In this document: positions 44,845 through 54,166 of the stretch, piece by piece
Numbering within the stretch: the stretch's first letter is position 1
How the letters are laid out: each line of letters starts with the position of its first letter
Origin: SGZJ01 sp949372955
GTDB lineage: Bacteria; Bacteroidota; Bacteroidia; Flavobacteriales; Flavobacteriaceae
Assembly (NCBI GenBank): GCA_949372955.1
Contig: CASIAX010000010.1
Coordinates: forward strand, 164,194-228,193
Length of the DNA stretch: 64,000 nt
Direction: 5' to 3'
Translations under genes and position numbers: made by a program
Notes under the pieces: generated by a model
Told to the model about the DNA's origin: nothing
What the model saw: only the letters and a program-made list of their open reading frames with translations
Database searches by the model: none

Positions 44845-45880
44845 TTGAATTCCATCCTTGTGCCTTTAAAGGAATTTTGGAATTAGATCTTGTTATTAGA
44901 CTAGGAACAGAGTTTTTATCTGAAATATGTCCAATAACAGTGAAGTTAGGATTCGCTTTAATTTTTAAGTAATCCGTTTGTGAAATTGTAAATAATAATT
45001 CATAATCTTCACCACCGTTTAAAGCAATTGTAGTACTGTCGATATTAAATTCCTCACAGGTTGAAATTAATTGAGGGTCAATTGGTATTTTTTCTTCATA
45101 TAAATCACAACCTACATTACTTTGTTTGCAAATATGTATAATTTCTGATGACAAGCCGTCGCTAACATCAATCATAGATGTTGGCTTGACGTCTAAATCT
45201 TTTAATAATTTAATTATATCTTTTCTTGATTCTGGCTTTAATTGTCTTTCTACTAAGTAAGTATATTGATCTAGCTCTGGTTGACTATTAGGGTTAACTT
45301 TAAACACTTCATTTTCTCTTTCCAAAACTTTTAATCCCATATATGCACTACCAAGATCACCAGTGACAACCATTAAATCATTTACTTTAGCTCCATTTCT
45401 ATAAACAATATCTTTCTCATCCACCTCTCCAATAGCGGTGATAGAAATTGTCAATCCGGATGTCGAAGATGTTGTATCTCCACCCACTAAATCAACTTTA
45501 TAAGCCTTGGTCGCAAGCCTTATTCCAGAGTAAAGCTCTTCTAATGATTCAAGGGTAAATCTATTTGAAACTGCTATCGAAACTGTTACCTGTGTTGCTA
45601 TCGCATTCATGGCATTAATATCAGACAAATTAACCATAATAGCTTTATATCCTAAATGCTTTAATGGAGTATATGCTAAATTAAAATGAACTCCTTCAAC
45701 CAACAAATCAGTTGAAACAACTACTTTTTTTTTTGTAAAAGATAATACCGCAGCATCGTCTCCAATTCCCTTCTCTGTACTTGAGTTAATGTTCTTGAAA
45801 TTTTCCGTTAGCTTTTCAATTAACTTAAATTCACCTAAATCTTTTAGATTAGTTTTACTAATATTTTTATTTTCAATCAT
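44837..45880 (-). CDS. thiL: Thiamine-monophosphate kinase
   Basis: Phosphorylates thiamine monophosphate to TPP. The 347-residue protein has ThiL motifs GIGDDAAVLSF, VDLVGGDTTSSTSGLTIS, LMVVTGDLGSAYMGL and LALNGGEDYELLFTI-type sequence (LNGGEDYELLFTI). It links to the TPP-regulated receptor elsewhere in the window only through the cofactor. Confidence 0.96.
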   Translation of the reverse strand: MIENKNISKTNLKDLGEFKLIEKLTENFKNINSSTEKGIGDDAAVLSFTKKKVVVSTDLLVEGVHFNLAYTPLKHLGYKAIMVNLSDINAMNAIATQVTVSIAVSNRFTLESLEELYSGIRLATKAYKVDLVGGDTTSSTSGLTISITAIGEVDEKDIVYRNGAKVNDLMVVTGDLGSAYMGLKVLERENEVFKVNPNSQPELDQYTYLVERQLKPESRKDIIKLLKDLDVKPTSMIDVSDGLSSEIIHICKQSNVGCDLYEEKIPIDPQLISTCEEFNIDSTTIALNGGEDYELLFTISQTDYLKIKANPNFTVIGHISDKNSVPSLITRSNSKIPLKAQGWNSIS

Positions 45881-45914
45881 ATTGCAAATTTAACATTCTT
45901 TTAGAACAAACTCT

Positions 45915-45922
45915 CAAATTTA
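45915..45922 (-). promoter_or_regulatory. Probable thiL promoter (-7)
   Basis: TAAATTTG on the minus strand, about 35 bases before the ATG. A second identical octamer lies at 45885-45892 and would start transcription at the ATG, giving a leaderless mRNA. Confidence 0.4.
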
Positions 45923-45968
45923 ATCATATAATTAGATAGATAAATGTGTAAAAATAAGAGTTATATTG

Positions 45969-45976
45969 TATATTTG
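45969..45976 (+). promoter_or_regulatory. Probable promoter (-7) of the suf operon
   Basis: TATATTTG, an exact -7 consensus, 28 bases before the ATG of the first suf gene. It supports the ATG at 46005 over an upstream TTG at 45966, which would lie inside the promoter. Confidence 0.55.
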
Positions 45977-46004
45977 TAAGCTAATATATTTTATATATAT
46001 ATTC

Positions 46005-46334
46005 ATGATCAAAATATCTGATATAGCAAAAAATAAAGTTATAGAATTAATGACAAATGACGGCTATAATCCAAATGAAGATTTTATAAGGGTTGGAGTA
46101 AAAAGTGGTGGATGTTCTGGACTTTCTTATGATTTAAACTTTGACAAAAGCAAAAGTGATGATGACAAAGTTTTTGAAGACAATAACATTAAAATAGTAG
46201 TTGATAAAAAAAGTTTTTTATACCTAGTTGGAACAACTTTAGAATACTCTGGAGGTCTTAACGGCAGTGGGTTTATTTTTTCTAACCCTAATGCTAGTAG
46301 AACCTGTGGTTGTGGAGAAAGTTTTTCTCTTTAA
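46005..46334 (+). CDS. sufA: Iron-sulfur assembly A-type carrier (SufA/IscA family)
   Basis: A 109-residue Fe-S carrier that passes clusters to target proteins. The three conserved cysteines are present in KSGGCSGLSY and RTCGCGES. The ATG at 46005 starts the normal N-terminus MIKISDIAKNKVIELM. First gene of the operon, 10 bases from sufB. Confidence 0.93.
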   Translation: MIKISDIAKNKVIELMTNDGYNPNEDFIRVGVKSGGCSGLSYDLNFDKSKSDDDKVFEDNNIKIVVDKKSFLYLVGTTLEYSGGLNGSGFIFSNPNASRTCGCGESFSL

Positions 46335-46344
46335 ATAAAAAAAT

Positions 46345-47793
46345 ATGGCTAAATATACAGAAGACGATTTAAGGGAAGAGTTAAAAACAAAAGAATATGA
46401 GTATGGTTTTTATACCGACATAGATTCTGATACATTTCCTGTTGGACTTAATGAAAATATTGTAAGAGCAATTTCTAAGAAAAAAAATGAGCCTAAATGG
46501 ATGACAGACTGGAGATTAGACGCTTACAGAGAATGGAAGAAGATGAAAGAACCAGAGTGGGCAAACGTAAATTATAAAAAACCAGACCTTCAATCCATAT
46601 CTTACTACTCAGCTCCATCTAATGCTCCAAAGTACAATGACTTAAGTGAAGTTGATCCGGAATTATTAGCAACATTTAAAAAACTTGGTATTTCCATAGA
46701 TGAACAAAAAAAACTAAGTGGAGTCGCTATGGATGTAGTTATCGATTCAGTTTCTGTAGCTACTACATTTAAAAAAACACTTACTGAAAAAGGAATTATA
46801 TTTTGTTCAATTAGTGAAGCAATAAAAAATCACCCTGATTTAGTAAAAAAATACATTGGATCTGTAATTCCAGTAAAAGATAATTATTACGCAGCGTTAA
46901 ACTCTGCAGTTTTTAGTGATGGCTCTTTTTGCTATATCCCTAAAGGTGTTCGATGTCCTATGGAGCTTTCTACTTATTTCAGAATTAACCAAGCAGGTAC
47001 AGGTCAGTTTGAAAGAACGCTAGTTATTGCTGATAAAGAAAGTTACGTAAGTTATTTAGAAGGCTGCACAGCTCCTAGTAGGGACGAAAATCAACTACAT
47101 GCTGCAGTTGTAGAGCTTATTGCGTTAGATGATTCAGAAATTAAGTATAGTACTGTTCAAAACTGGTATCCAGGAAGTGTAGACGGAAAAGGTGGGGTTT
47201 TTAACTTTGTTACTAAAAGAGGTGTTTGTGAGAAAAATGCAAAAATATCTTGGACTCAAGTAGAAACAGGCAGTGCGGTTACATGGAAATATCCATCTTG
47301 CGTTCTCAAAGGTGATAATTCTACTGGAGAGTTTTATTCAATAGCGGTGACTAATAATTATCAACAAGCCGATACAGGAACTAAGATGATTCATATTGGA
47401 AAAAACACAAAATCTACAATAATTTCTAAAGGAATTTCTGCAGGTAAGTCTCAAAATAGCTACAGGGGATTAGTTCAAATTAATTCTAGAGCTGAAAATG
47501 CTAGAAACTTTTCGCAATGTGACAGTTTGTTAATGGGTAATGAATGTGGAGCCCATACTTTTCCATACATAGAAGTGAAAAATAAAACTGCACAAGTTGA
47601 ACACGAAGCTACCACTAGTAAAATTGGTGAAGATCAAATTTTTTATTGCAACCAAAGAGGTATTAATACCGAAAAAGCAATAGCATTAATTGTAAATGGA
47701 TTTAGCAAAGATGTACTAAACAAGCTCCCTATGGAATTTGCCGTTGAAGCACAAAAATTGCTAGAAATATCCCTAGAGGGGTCTGTAGGATAA
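46345..47793 (+). CDS. sufB: Fe-S cluster assembly scaffold SufB
   Basis: Scaffold of the SufBC2D complex. The 482-residue protein shows the typical N-terminal [32 protein letters not shown], the core beta-helix with [22 protein letters not shown] and the C-terminal [15 protein letters not shown]. All regular. It precedes an unknown lipoprotein gene, which separates it from sufC. Confidence 0.97.
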   Translation: MAKYTEDDLREELKTKEYEYGFYTDIDSDTFPVGLNENIVRAISKKKNEPKWMTDWRLDAYREWKKMKEPEWANVNYKKPDLQSISYYSAPSNAPKYNDLSEVDPELLATFKKLGISIDEQKKLSGVAMDVVIDSVSVATTFKKTLTEKGIIFCSISEAIKNHPDLVKKYIGSVIPVKDNYYAALNSAVFSDGSFCYIPKGVRCPMELSTYFRINQAGTGQFERTLVIADKESYVSYLEGCTAPSRDENQLHAAVVELIALDDSEIKYSTVQNWYPGSVDGKGGVFNFVTKRGVCEKNAKISWTQVETGSAVTWKYPSCVLKGDNSTGEFYSIAVTNNYQQADTGTKMIHIGKNTKSTIISKGISAGKSQNSYRGLVQINSRAENARNFSQCDSLLMGNECGAHTFPYIEVKNKTAQVEHEATTSKIGEDQIFYCNQRGINTEKAIALIVNGFSKDVLNKLPMEFAVEAQKLLEISLEGSVG

Positions 47794-47805
47794 AAATTAA
47801 GTAAG

Positions 47806-48165
47806 ATGAAATTATATAAAATTTTAATTTGTATTGCCGTTTTTTCATTTAGTTGTGAAGGAGTAAATAATAAGCCAAAGGTTAACAAGCTAGTTGAAAC
47901 TAAAAACGATGATAAAATAATAGTTAGTGGGGACTATATTTTTTATAATAATGCTGGGGTATTACAAACCAGTAAGGATGTTTATGGAATTATAATTAAT
48001 GACAAAGCGATAGAACTAAATGAGAAACTAAGCTTAATTAAAAAAGATGAATTTGATTTTGTTCCAGTTATTCTAAAAGGAAAACTAAGCAGCAAAAATG
48101 AAGATGAAGAAGGCTGGTCAATAAAGTTAGAAATTATAGAAATAGTAGAAATAGTAAATAAATAA
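47806..48165 (+). CDS. Small lipoprotein of unknown function inside the suf operon
   Basis: A 119-residue protein with signal and lipobox FSFSC (Cys at about 17), then a charged linker and a small beta-rich domain (VSGDYIFYNNAGVLQTSKDV, DFVPVILKGKLSSKNEDEEG, VKLEIIEI-like ending) that could be an OB-type fold. I do not recognise the family. It lies 12 bases after sufB and 7 bases before sufC, all in the same direction, so it is co-expressed with iron-sulfur assembly although it must be exported. No cysteines other than the lipidated one suggest cluster binding. Confidence 0.7.
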   Translation: MKLYKILICIAVFSFSCEGVNNKPKVNKLVETKNDDKIIVSGDYIFYNNAGVLQTSKDVYGIIINDKAIELNEKLSLIKKDEFDFVPVILKGKLSSKNEDEEGWSIKLEIIEIVEIVNK

Positions 48166-48172
48166 AATAATT

Positions 48173-48925
48173 ATGTTAAGTATAAAGAATTTACATGCTA
48201 AAATTGATGATAAAGATATATTAAACGGCATCAATCTTGAAGTAAAAGCTGGAGAGGTTCACGCTATTATGGGGCCCAATGGCTCCGGTAAAAGTACACT
48301 AGCCTCAGTTATTGCTGGTAAAGAGGAATACGAAGTAACCGACGGTGATATTTACATAAACGGTGAATCTATAGAAGAATTATCTGCAGAAGAAAGAGCT
48401 CATAAAGGTATTTTTCTTTCTTTTCAATACCCTGTTGAAATTCCAGGAGTTTCTGTTACTAACTTTATAAAAACAGCAATTAACGAAACTAGAAAAGCAA
48501 AAGGAGAAAAAGAAATGCCGGCTAAGGAAATGTTAAAGCTTTTAAAAGATAAATCTAGTCTTTTAGAGATAGACAGAAAGTTTTTATCTAGATCAATAAA
48601 TGATGGTTTTTCTGGTGGTGAAAAAAAGAGAAATGAAATTTTTCAGATGGCAATGTTAGAGCCAAGTATTGCTATTCTAGATGAAACAGATTCTGGTTTA
48701 GATATTGATGCTCTAAGAATTGTAGCAAATGGTGTTAACAAACTTAAAAGTTCTAAAAATGCTGTAATTCTAATTACCCATTATCAAAGGTTATTAGATT
48801 ATATTGTTCCTGACTATGTACATGTACTTCATAACGGTAAAATAGTAAAATCTGGAACTAAAGAACTAGCTATTGAGCTAGAGGAAAAAGGATATGATTG
48901 GATAAAAGAAGAAGTAAAAAACTAA
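48173..48925 (+). CDS. sufC: Fe-S cluster assembly ATPase SufC
   Basis: ABC-type ATPase of SufBC2D. The 250-residue protein has Walker A GPNGSGKSTL, signature FSGGEKKRNE, Walker B AILDETDSGLDIDAL and the H-loop LITHYQRLL. Four bases separate it from sufD. Confidence 0.97.
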   Translation: MLSIKNLHAKIDDKDILNGINLEVKAGEVHAIMGPNGSGKSTLASVIAGKEEYEVTDGDIYINGESIEELSAEERAHKGIFLSFQYPVEIPGVSVTNFIKTAINETRKAKGEKEMPAKEMLKLLKDKSSLLEIDRKFLSRSINDGFSGGEKKRNEIFQMAMLEPSIAILDETDSGLDIDALRIVANGVNKLKSSKNAVILITHYQRLLDYIVPDYVHVLHNGKIVKSGTKELAIELEEKGYDWIKEEVKN

Positions 48926-48929
48926 TAAG

Positions 48930-50243
48930 ATGGACTTAAAAGAAAAATTAGTTTCCTCGTTTATAGCTTTTGAAAATCAAGTAGATATTGACAGCTATGT
49001 TCATGATATAAGAACTGAAGCAATTAAGAGTTTTGAAGACTCCGGCTTTCCAACAAAAAAAAATGAGGCTTGGAAGTACACATCGCTAAAACAAGTTTTA
49101 GAACCAGATTATAGTATATTTCCTAGACAAAATAAAGCCCTTGAATATGCTAAGATTGAAAAATATCTAATTGATGATATCGATAGCTATAAAATAATTT
49201 TTGTTGATGGGAAATATTCTTCTCATTTGTCTGAAACTACTCATGAAGGAATGGATATTTGTCTAATGTCATCAGTTTTAAATAAGCCTAAATACGCTAG
49301 TGTAATAGAGAACTATTTTAATAAAGCTGTTAAAAAAAATGGTATCAGCGATTTGAATACTGCTTTTTCAAAAGAAGGAGCATTTATTCATATTCCTAAA
49401 AATAAATATGTAGAAAAACCAATTCAAATTATTCATTTCAGTAGCGGCAACGAAAGTTCCTTAATGCTACAACCTAGAAATTTAATTATAGTTGATGAGA
49501 ATTCTCAGCTACAAATTATCGAAAGACATCAAAATTTAACTGAAAATGAAGTCTTAACAAACTCAGTCACTGAAATTTTTGTAAACCCAAAATCTATAGT
49601 TGATTATTATAAAATTCAAAATGATAATAAGCAAGCATCATTAATAGACACTACATCGATTGTTCAAGAGAGAAGCAGTGTTTGCACATTACATACTTTT
49701 TCGTTTGGCGGTAAGCTTACAAGAAATAATTTAACTTTTTCTCAAAATGGTGAACACATTGAGTCTATAATGAAAGGGATTACTATAATTGAAGATAAAC
49801 AACACGTAGATCATAACACTTTAGTGCATCACATTAAACCAAACTGTGAAAGTCATCAAGACTATAAAGGTATTTTCGATGATAAGTCTACTGGAGTATT
49901 CAACGGAACTGTTGTTGTTGAGAAAGAAGCACAAAAAACAAATGCCTTTCAAGCAAACAATAATGTTTTACTGAGTGATAAAGCTTCAATTAACACCAAA
50001 CCTCAGCTTGAAATTTTTGCTGATGATGTAAAATGCTCCCATGGCTGTACGATTGGTCAGTTGGATAAAAATGCTCTTTTTTATTTGAAATCTAGAGGTA
50101 TCCCAGAAAAAGAAGCTAAGGCTTTATTGATGTATGGTTTTGCAAATAATGTTATGCAGAGCGTAAAAATACCAGAGTTGAAAAAAAGAATAACCAATAT
50201 AATTGCTAACAAATTAGGAGTTAAAATTGGATTTAATTTATAG
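48930..50243 (+). CDS. sufD: Fe-S cluster assembly protein SufD
   Basis: A 437-residue paralogue of SufB within the same complex. It has AWKYTSLKQVLEPD, FGGKLTRNNLTFSQNGEHIE, VHHIKPNCESHQDYKGI and the SufBD C-terminal KCSHGCTIGQLDKNALFYLKSRG. Its stop abuts the sufS start. Confidence 0.96.
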   Translation: MDLKEKLVSSFIAFENQVDIDSYVHDIRTEAIKSFEDSGFPTKKNEAWKYTSLKQVLEPDYSIFPRQNKALEYAKIEKYLIDDIDSYKIIFVDGKYSSHLSETTHEGMDICLMSSVLNKPKYASVIENYFNKAVKKNGISDLNTAFSKEGAFIHIPKNKYVEKPIQIIHFSSGNESSLMLQPRNLIIVDENSQLQIIERHQNLTENEVLTNSVTEIFVNPKSIVDYYKIQNDNKQASLIDTTSIVQERSSVCTLHTFSFGGKLTRNNLTFSQNGEHIESIMKGITIIEDKQHVDHNTLVHHIKPNCESHQDYKGIFDDKSTGVFNGTVVVEKEAQKTNAFQANNNVLLSDKASINTKPQLEIFADDVKCSHGCTIGQLDKNALFYLKSRGIPEKEAKALLMYGFANNVMQSVKIPELKKRITNIIANKLGVKIGFNL

Positions 50244-51473
50244 ATGAGAAAAAACACCAATATAAATATTAAAGAAATAAGAAAAGATTTTCCTATTCTT
50301 AATAGAAAAATAAACGGGAAAGACCTGATTTATTTTGATAATGCCGCTACTTCACAGACTCCAAAAGTAGTAATTGATTCAATAATTTCTTATTACTCTA
50401 ATTACAATTCTAATATACACAGAGGAGTCCATGCATTAAGCCAAGAAGCTACAAATGCATATGAAGATTCTAGAGTAAAATTTCAAAAATACTTCAATGC
50501 AGATAATTCATTTGAAATAATATTTACTTCTGGAACTACTCATAGTATCAACTTAGTAGCCAATGGATTTAAAAAAATATTGAAAGCTGGGGATGAAATT
50601 ATTATATCTCAATTAGAGCATCATAGTAATATTGTTCCCTGGCAAATGCTTTGTGAAGAAACTGGGGCAAAAATTAAAGTAATCCCAATTGATCATAATG
50701 GAGAGTTAGTGTTTAGTGAATTTGAGAAGTTATTAAATTCTAGAACAGAATTAGTTTTCGTAAACCATGTATCTAATGCATTAGGCATAATAAACCCAAT
50801 AAAAAAAATAATCGATAAAGCACATGAATTTAATGCTATTGTATTAATTGACGGAGCTCAAGCTACTCCACACATGAAGGTTGACGTATTAAAATTAGAT
50901 GTTGATTTTTACGTAACCTCTACACACAAAATTTGTGGACCAACAGGTGTTGGAATTTTGTATGGTAAAGAAAAGTGGTTAAATAAAATACCTCCATTTT
51001 TTGGTGGAGGTGAAATGATTGATCAAGTTACTTTTGAGAAATCCACTTACGCAGGACTTCCCAATAAATTTGAAGCTGGCACTCCAAATATAAGTGGCGT
51101 AATAGCTTCAGGAGTTGGTATTGATTACATGAACTCGATTGGTTTAGAAAATATTAATAAGTACGAGATTGAATTACTTGATTATGCAACGAGGAAGCTG
51201 TTGTTGATTGAAGATTTGAAGATTTATGGAGTTTCTAAGCAAAAAACATCTGTAATATCTTTTAATGTTGGTAAAATACACCCTTATGATATTGGCTCAA
51301 TTGTTGACAAATTTGGAATAGCTACTAGAACTGGACAACTTTGTGCACAACCAATAATGGATTATTTTAAAATCCCAGGTACTATAAGAATTTCTTTTAG
51401 CTTTTACAATACCAAAGAAGAAATAGATGTATTTATTGAAGCTCTTCACAAGGCTATTTTAATGTTATCTTAA
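50244..51473 (+). CDS. sufS: Cysteine desulfurase SufS
   Basis: PLP-dependent enzyme that supplies sulfur from cysteine. The 409-residue protein has the PLP lysine in STHKICGPTGVG, HHSNIVPWQMLCEETGA, and the catalytic cysteine in RTGQLCAQP near the C-terminus. Group II type (SufS), consistent with the SufE gene that follows. Confidence 0.96.
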   Translation: MRKNTNINIKEIRKDFPILNRKINGKDLIYFDNAATSQTPKVVIDSIISYYSNYNSNIHRGVHALSQEATNAYEDSRVKFQKYFNADNSFEIIFTSGTTHSINLVANGFKKILKAGDEIIISQLEHHSNIVPWQMLCEETGAKIKVIPIDHNGELVFSEFEKLLNSRTELVFVNHVSNALGIINPIKKIIDKAHEFNAIVLIDGAQATPHMKVDVLKLDVDFYVTSTHKICGPTGVGILYGKEKWLNKIPPFFGGGEMIDQVTFEKSTYAGLPNKFEAGTPNISGVIASGVGIDYMNSIGLENINKYEIELLDYATRKLLLIEDLKIYGVSKQKTSVISFNVGKIHPYDIGSIVDKFGIATRTGQLCAQPIMDYFKIPGTIRISFSFYNTKEEIDVFIEALHKAILMLS

Positions 51474-51548
51474 ATCAAAACAATGCGAAATTCAATACTT
51501 TAAATTGAATAATCTTATTGTTATCGTATTTTTACTAAAATTATAAGC

Positions 51549-51977
51549 TTGAAAATAAAAGAAATACAAGAAGAGTTAATTGACGAATTTGCAATGTTTG
51601 ATGATTGGGTTGAAAGGTATGAATATATGATTGACCTTGGCAAATCCTTACCTTTAATTGAAAGTAAATATAAAACTGATGATTACTTAGTAAACGGGTG
51701 CCAAAGTAAGGTCTGGGTTAATGCAGAACTAATAGACGATAATATTGTTTTCAAGGCGGATAGTGATGCAATTATCAGCAAAGGGATCATAGCAATTCTA
51801 ATTAGAGTATTTTCAAATCATAAACCTAATGAAATAATAGAAGCAAGTACAGATTTTATTGACAAAATTGGGCTAAAAGATCACCTTTCGCCTAATAGAG
51901 CTAATGGTCTTTCAAGCATGATAAAACAATTAAAATTATATGCTATAGCTTATAAAACAAAAATAAATGATGAATAA
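51549..51977 (+). CDS. sufE: Sulfur acceptor SufE
   Basis: Receives persulfide from SufS and passes it to SufB. The 142-residue protein has LIDEFAMFDDWVERYEYMID and the active cysteine in YLVNGCQSKVW. TTG start at 51549, 75 bases after sufS. Its stop overlaps the next gene by 11 bases. Confidence 0.94.
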   Translation: MKIKEIQEELIDEFAMFDDWVERYEYMIDLGKSLPLIESKYKTDDYLVNGCQSKVWVNAELIDDNIVFKADSDAIISKGIIAILIRVFSNHKPNEIIEASTDFIDKIGLKDHLSPNRANGLSSMIKQLKLYAIAYKTKINDE

Positions 51978-52296
51978 AGAAGATTTTGATCCAACTAAAA
52001 TCGGTGAAGATATTGTTAAGGTTATAAAAACAATTTATGATCCTGAAATTCCAGTCGACATATATGAACTTGGATTAATATATGATGTAATGATTAATGA
52101 AGATAGAGATGTTAAGATAATAATGACGCTTACAACACCAAACTGTCCTGTTGCGGAATCACTACCTGCAGATGTTAAAGATAAAGTTAAATCTATGAAA
52201 GAAGTAAACGATGTTGAATTAGAACTCACATTTGATCCTCCTTGGTCTCAGGATTTAATGAGTGATGAAGCAAAATTAGAAATAGGGATTTTATAG
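51967..52296 (+). CDS. MIP18/DUF59 family Fe-S assembly protein (SufT-like)
   Basis: A 109-residue protein of the DUF59 (MIP18/PaaD) family: VIKTIYDPEIPVDIYELGLIY, the conserved TTPNCPVAESLP with a possible cluster-ligand cysteine, and DVELELTFDPPWSQDLMSDEA. Such proteins help mature Fe-S proteins. Overlaps sufE, so it is coupled in translation. Two consecutive ATG codons are possible starts. Confidence 0.92.
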   Translation: MMNKEDFDPTKIGEDIVKVIKTIYDPEIPVDIYELGLIYDVMINEDRDVKIIMTLTTPNCPVAESLPADVKDKVKSMKEVNDVELELTFDPPWSQDLMSDEAKLEIGIL

Positions 52297-52351
52297 TTTT
52301 TTTATACCCTATTTAGAAAAATTAAATTAAAGTTTTGAACTTAATTAAGCC

Positions 52352-52858
52352 ATGTCAAAAGAAATAATAAACAAGGTTGCAAATAGTAAATTAATCACTT
52401 TTGATCTAGAGGAATATTATCCTGAAGGTAAAAGACATCTGTTGGATATTAAAAACTGGCTATACCAAGGCTTATTTTTAAAAGAAAAAGACTTCAGAAC
52501 AAATATTAATAATTTTGATTGGACTAAATTTAATAATGGCTATGTAGCTATTTTTTGTAGTAATGACGCTATAATCCCTACTTGGGCTTATTTATTAATT
52601 GCAAGTAAGCTAAAAGGTAATTGCATTAAAAATGTTGTTGGAAATTTAGATTACTTGGAGAAATTTATTTTTCTAGATTTAATCAATTCAATAGATATTT
52701 CTAAATACCATGAAAAATCAATTATAGTTAAGGGATGTTCAAAAAAAAATATCCCTTTAGACGCATACTCTCAAGTTATTAACAGGCTTAAACCTATTGC
52801 TAAAAGTATCATGTTTGGAGAGGCTTGTTCTTCAGTACCTATATTTAAAAAAAGGTAA
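52352..52858 (+). CDS. DUF2480 family protein
   Basis: A 168-residue protein beginning MSKEIINKVANSKLITFDLE, with DWTKFNNGYVAIFCSNDAIIPTWA and a conserved ending GEACSSVPIFK. It matches my memory of DUF2480, a Bacteroidota family regularly found after suf genes. No catalytic function is known; its association with suf suggests a role in cluster assembly. Convergent with hflX with no gap. Confidence 0.85.
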   Translation: MSKEIINKVANSKLITFDLEEYYPEGKRHLLDIKNWLYQGLFLKEKDFRTNINNFDWTKFNNGYVAIFCSNDAIIPTWAYLLIASKLKGNCIKNVVGNLDYLEKFIFLDLINSIDISKYHEKSIIVKGCSKKNIPLDAYSQVINRLKPIAKSIMFGEACSSVPIFKKR

Positions 52859-54034
52859 CTAACAGTCTGGATATAAAAATTTGTTATATGGAAATCTTGT
52901 AATGTGAATTTTCCTTACTTCTGAGTATAAACATTCTTTTAAATCTTCTATATTTTGATTGTTTAAGGCTGAAATAAACCTAACTTCATCTTCATTTTTA
53001 CTCATCCAAGTTTTCTTCCAATCATGTAGTGTGTAATTAGACTTGTCTCTAACAGCAATTAAATCTTCTTCATCAAACTTATCATATGTATATTTATCGA
53101 TTTTATTAAATACCATAATTGTTTTTTTATCAGAACTCTTAATTTCTTCCAAAATTTTATTTACGGATTCAATGTGTTCTTCAAAGTTGGAATGTGAAAT
53201 ATCAATCACATGAATTAATAAATCTGCTTCCCTGACTTCATCAAGTGTGCTTTTAAAGGACTCTATTAATTGAGTTGGTAATTTTCTTATAAAGCCTACT
53301 GTGTCACTCATTAAAAATGGCAGGTTTTTAACAACAACTTTTCTGACTGTAGTATCTAGTGTAGCGAAAAGTTTGTCTTCTGCAAATACTTTTGACTTGC
53401 TTAAAACATTCATCAATGTTGACTTCCCAACATTAGTGTAACCTACCAAAGCAACTCTGATCATTTTACCTCGGTTACCTCTTTGCACATGCATTTGCTT
53501 GTCGATAGTTTTAATTTTCTTTTTTAATAAGGAAACTTTGTCTCTAACAATTCTTCTATCTGTTTCAATTTCTGTTTCTCCAGGTCCTCTCATTCCAATA
53601 CCACCTTTTTGCCTTTCAAGATGAGTCCACATTCCTTTTAGTCTGGGTAACAAATACTGACATTGAGCCAGCTCAACCTGAGTTCTAGCGTAACTAGTTG
53701 TAGCACGCTGGGCGAATATATCTAAAATCAAATTTGTTCTATCTAAGATTTTACAATTAAAAATTTTACTAATATTTCTTTCTTGAGCTGGTGATAATTC
53801 ATCATCAAATATAACAGTTTGAATTTTTTCAGATTCAATAAAATCTAAGACCTCTTTGATTTTTCCACTACCTAAGAAAGTTTTAGGATTGGGAGTATCA
53901 AGATTTTGGGTAAAACGCTTTACAACAGTACCTCCAGCAGTAGTGGTCAGAAATTCTAACTCGTCTAGATATTCTATTGATTTATTTTTGTCTTGATCTT
54001 GAGTTATAACTCCTATTAAAATAGTATTTTCCAA
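52859..54034 (-). CDS. hflX: GTPase HflX
   Basis: A ribosome-associated GTPase that splits stalled ribosomes. The 391-residue protein has the N-terminal HflX domain (YLDELEFLTTTAGGTVV, DNPNPKTFLGSGK-type), the linker helix with QLAR-like repeats (QCQYLLPRLKGMWTHLER), the G1 motif GYTNVGKSTLMN, G3 DTVGFIRKLP and G4 NKID. Single gene. Confidence 0.95.
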   Translation of the reverse strand: MENTILIGVITQDQDKNKSIEYLDELEFLTTTAGGTVVKRFTQNLDTPNPKTFLGSGKIKEVLDFIESEKIQTVIFDDELSPAQERNISKIFNCKILDRTNLILDIFAQRATTSYARTQVELAQCQYLLPRLKGMWTHLERQKGGIGMRGPGETEIETDRRIVRDKVSLLKKKIKTIDKQMHVQRGNRGKMIRVALVGYTNVGKSTLMNVLSKSKVFAEDKLFATLDTTVRKVVVKNLPFLMSDTVGFIRKLPTQLIESFKSTLDEVREADLLIHVIDISHSNFEEHIESVNKILEEIKSSDKKTIMVFNKIDKYTYDKFDEEDLIAVRDKSNYTLHDWKKTWMSKNEDEVRFISALNNQNIEDLKECLYSEVRKIHITRFPYNKFLYPDC

Positions 54035-54054
54035 TATGATGATATTATTAGTTA

Positions 54055-54062
54055 CAAATGTA
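54055..54062 (-). promoter_or_regulatory. Probable hflX promoter (-7)
   Basis: TACATTTG on the minus strand, 20 bases before the hflX ATG. No obvious -33 TTG. Confidence 0.5.
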
Positions 54063-54122
54063 CAAATACTAATTTCCTATATATATAAATATGAATTAAA
54101 AAAACTTTTACAATATCAGTAC

Positions 54123-54130
54123 TAGATTTG
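54123..54130 (+). promoter_or_regulatory. Promoter -7 of the first giant surface gene
   Basis: TAGATTTG, a consensus -7, 36 bases before the ATG at 54167. It rules out the upstream TTG (54128) as a start, because that codon overlaps the promoter. Confidence 0.55.
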
Positions 54131-54166
54131 TTTTATTTAGTAAATTTAGGAATTACTTATACAGCT

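Noticed and set aside
54128..54166. Longer N-terminus of the first giant surface protein
   Set aside because: The TTG at 54128 overlaps the promoter -7 element and precedes the signal peptide.
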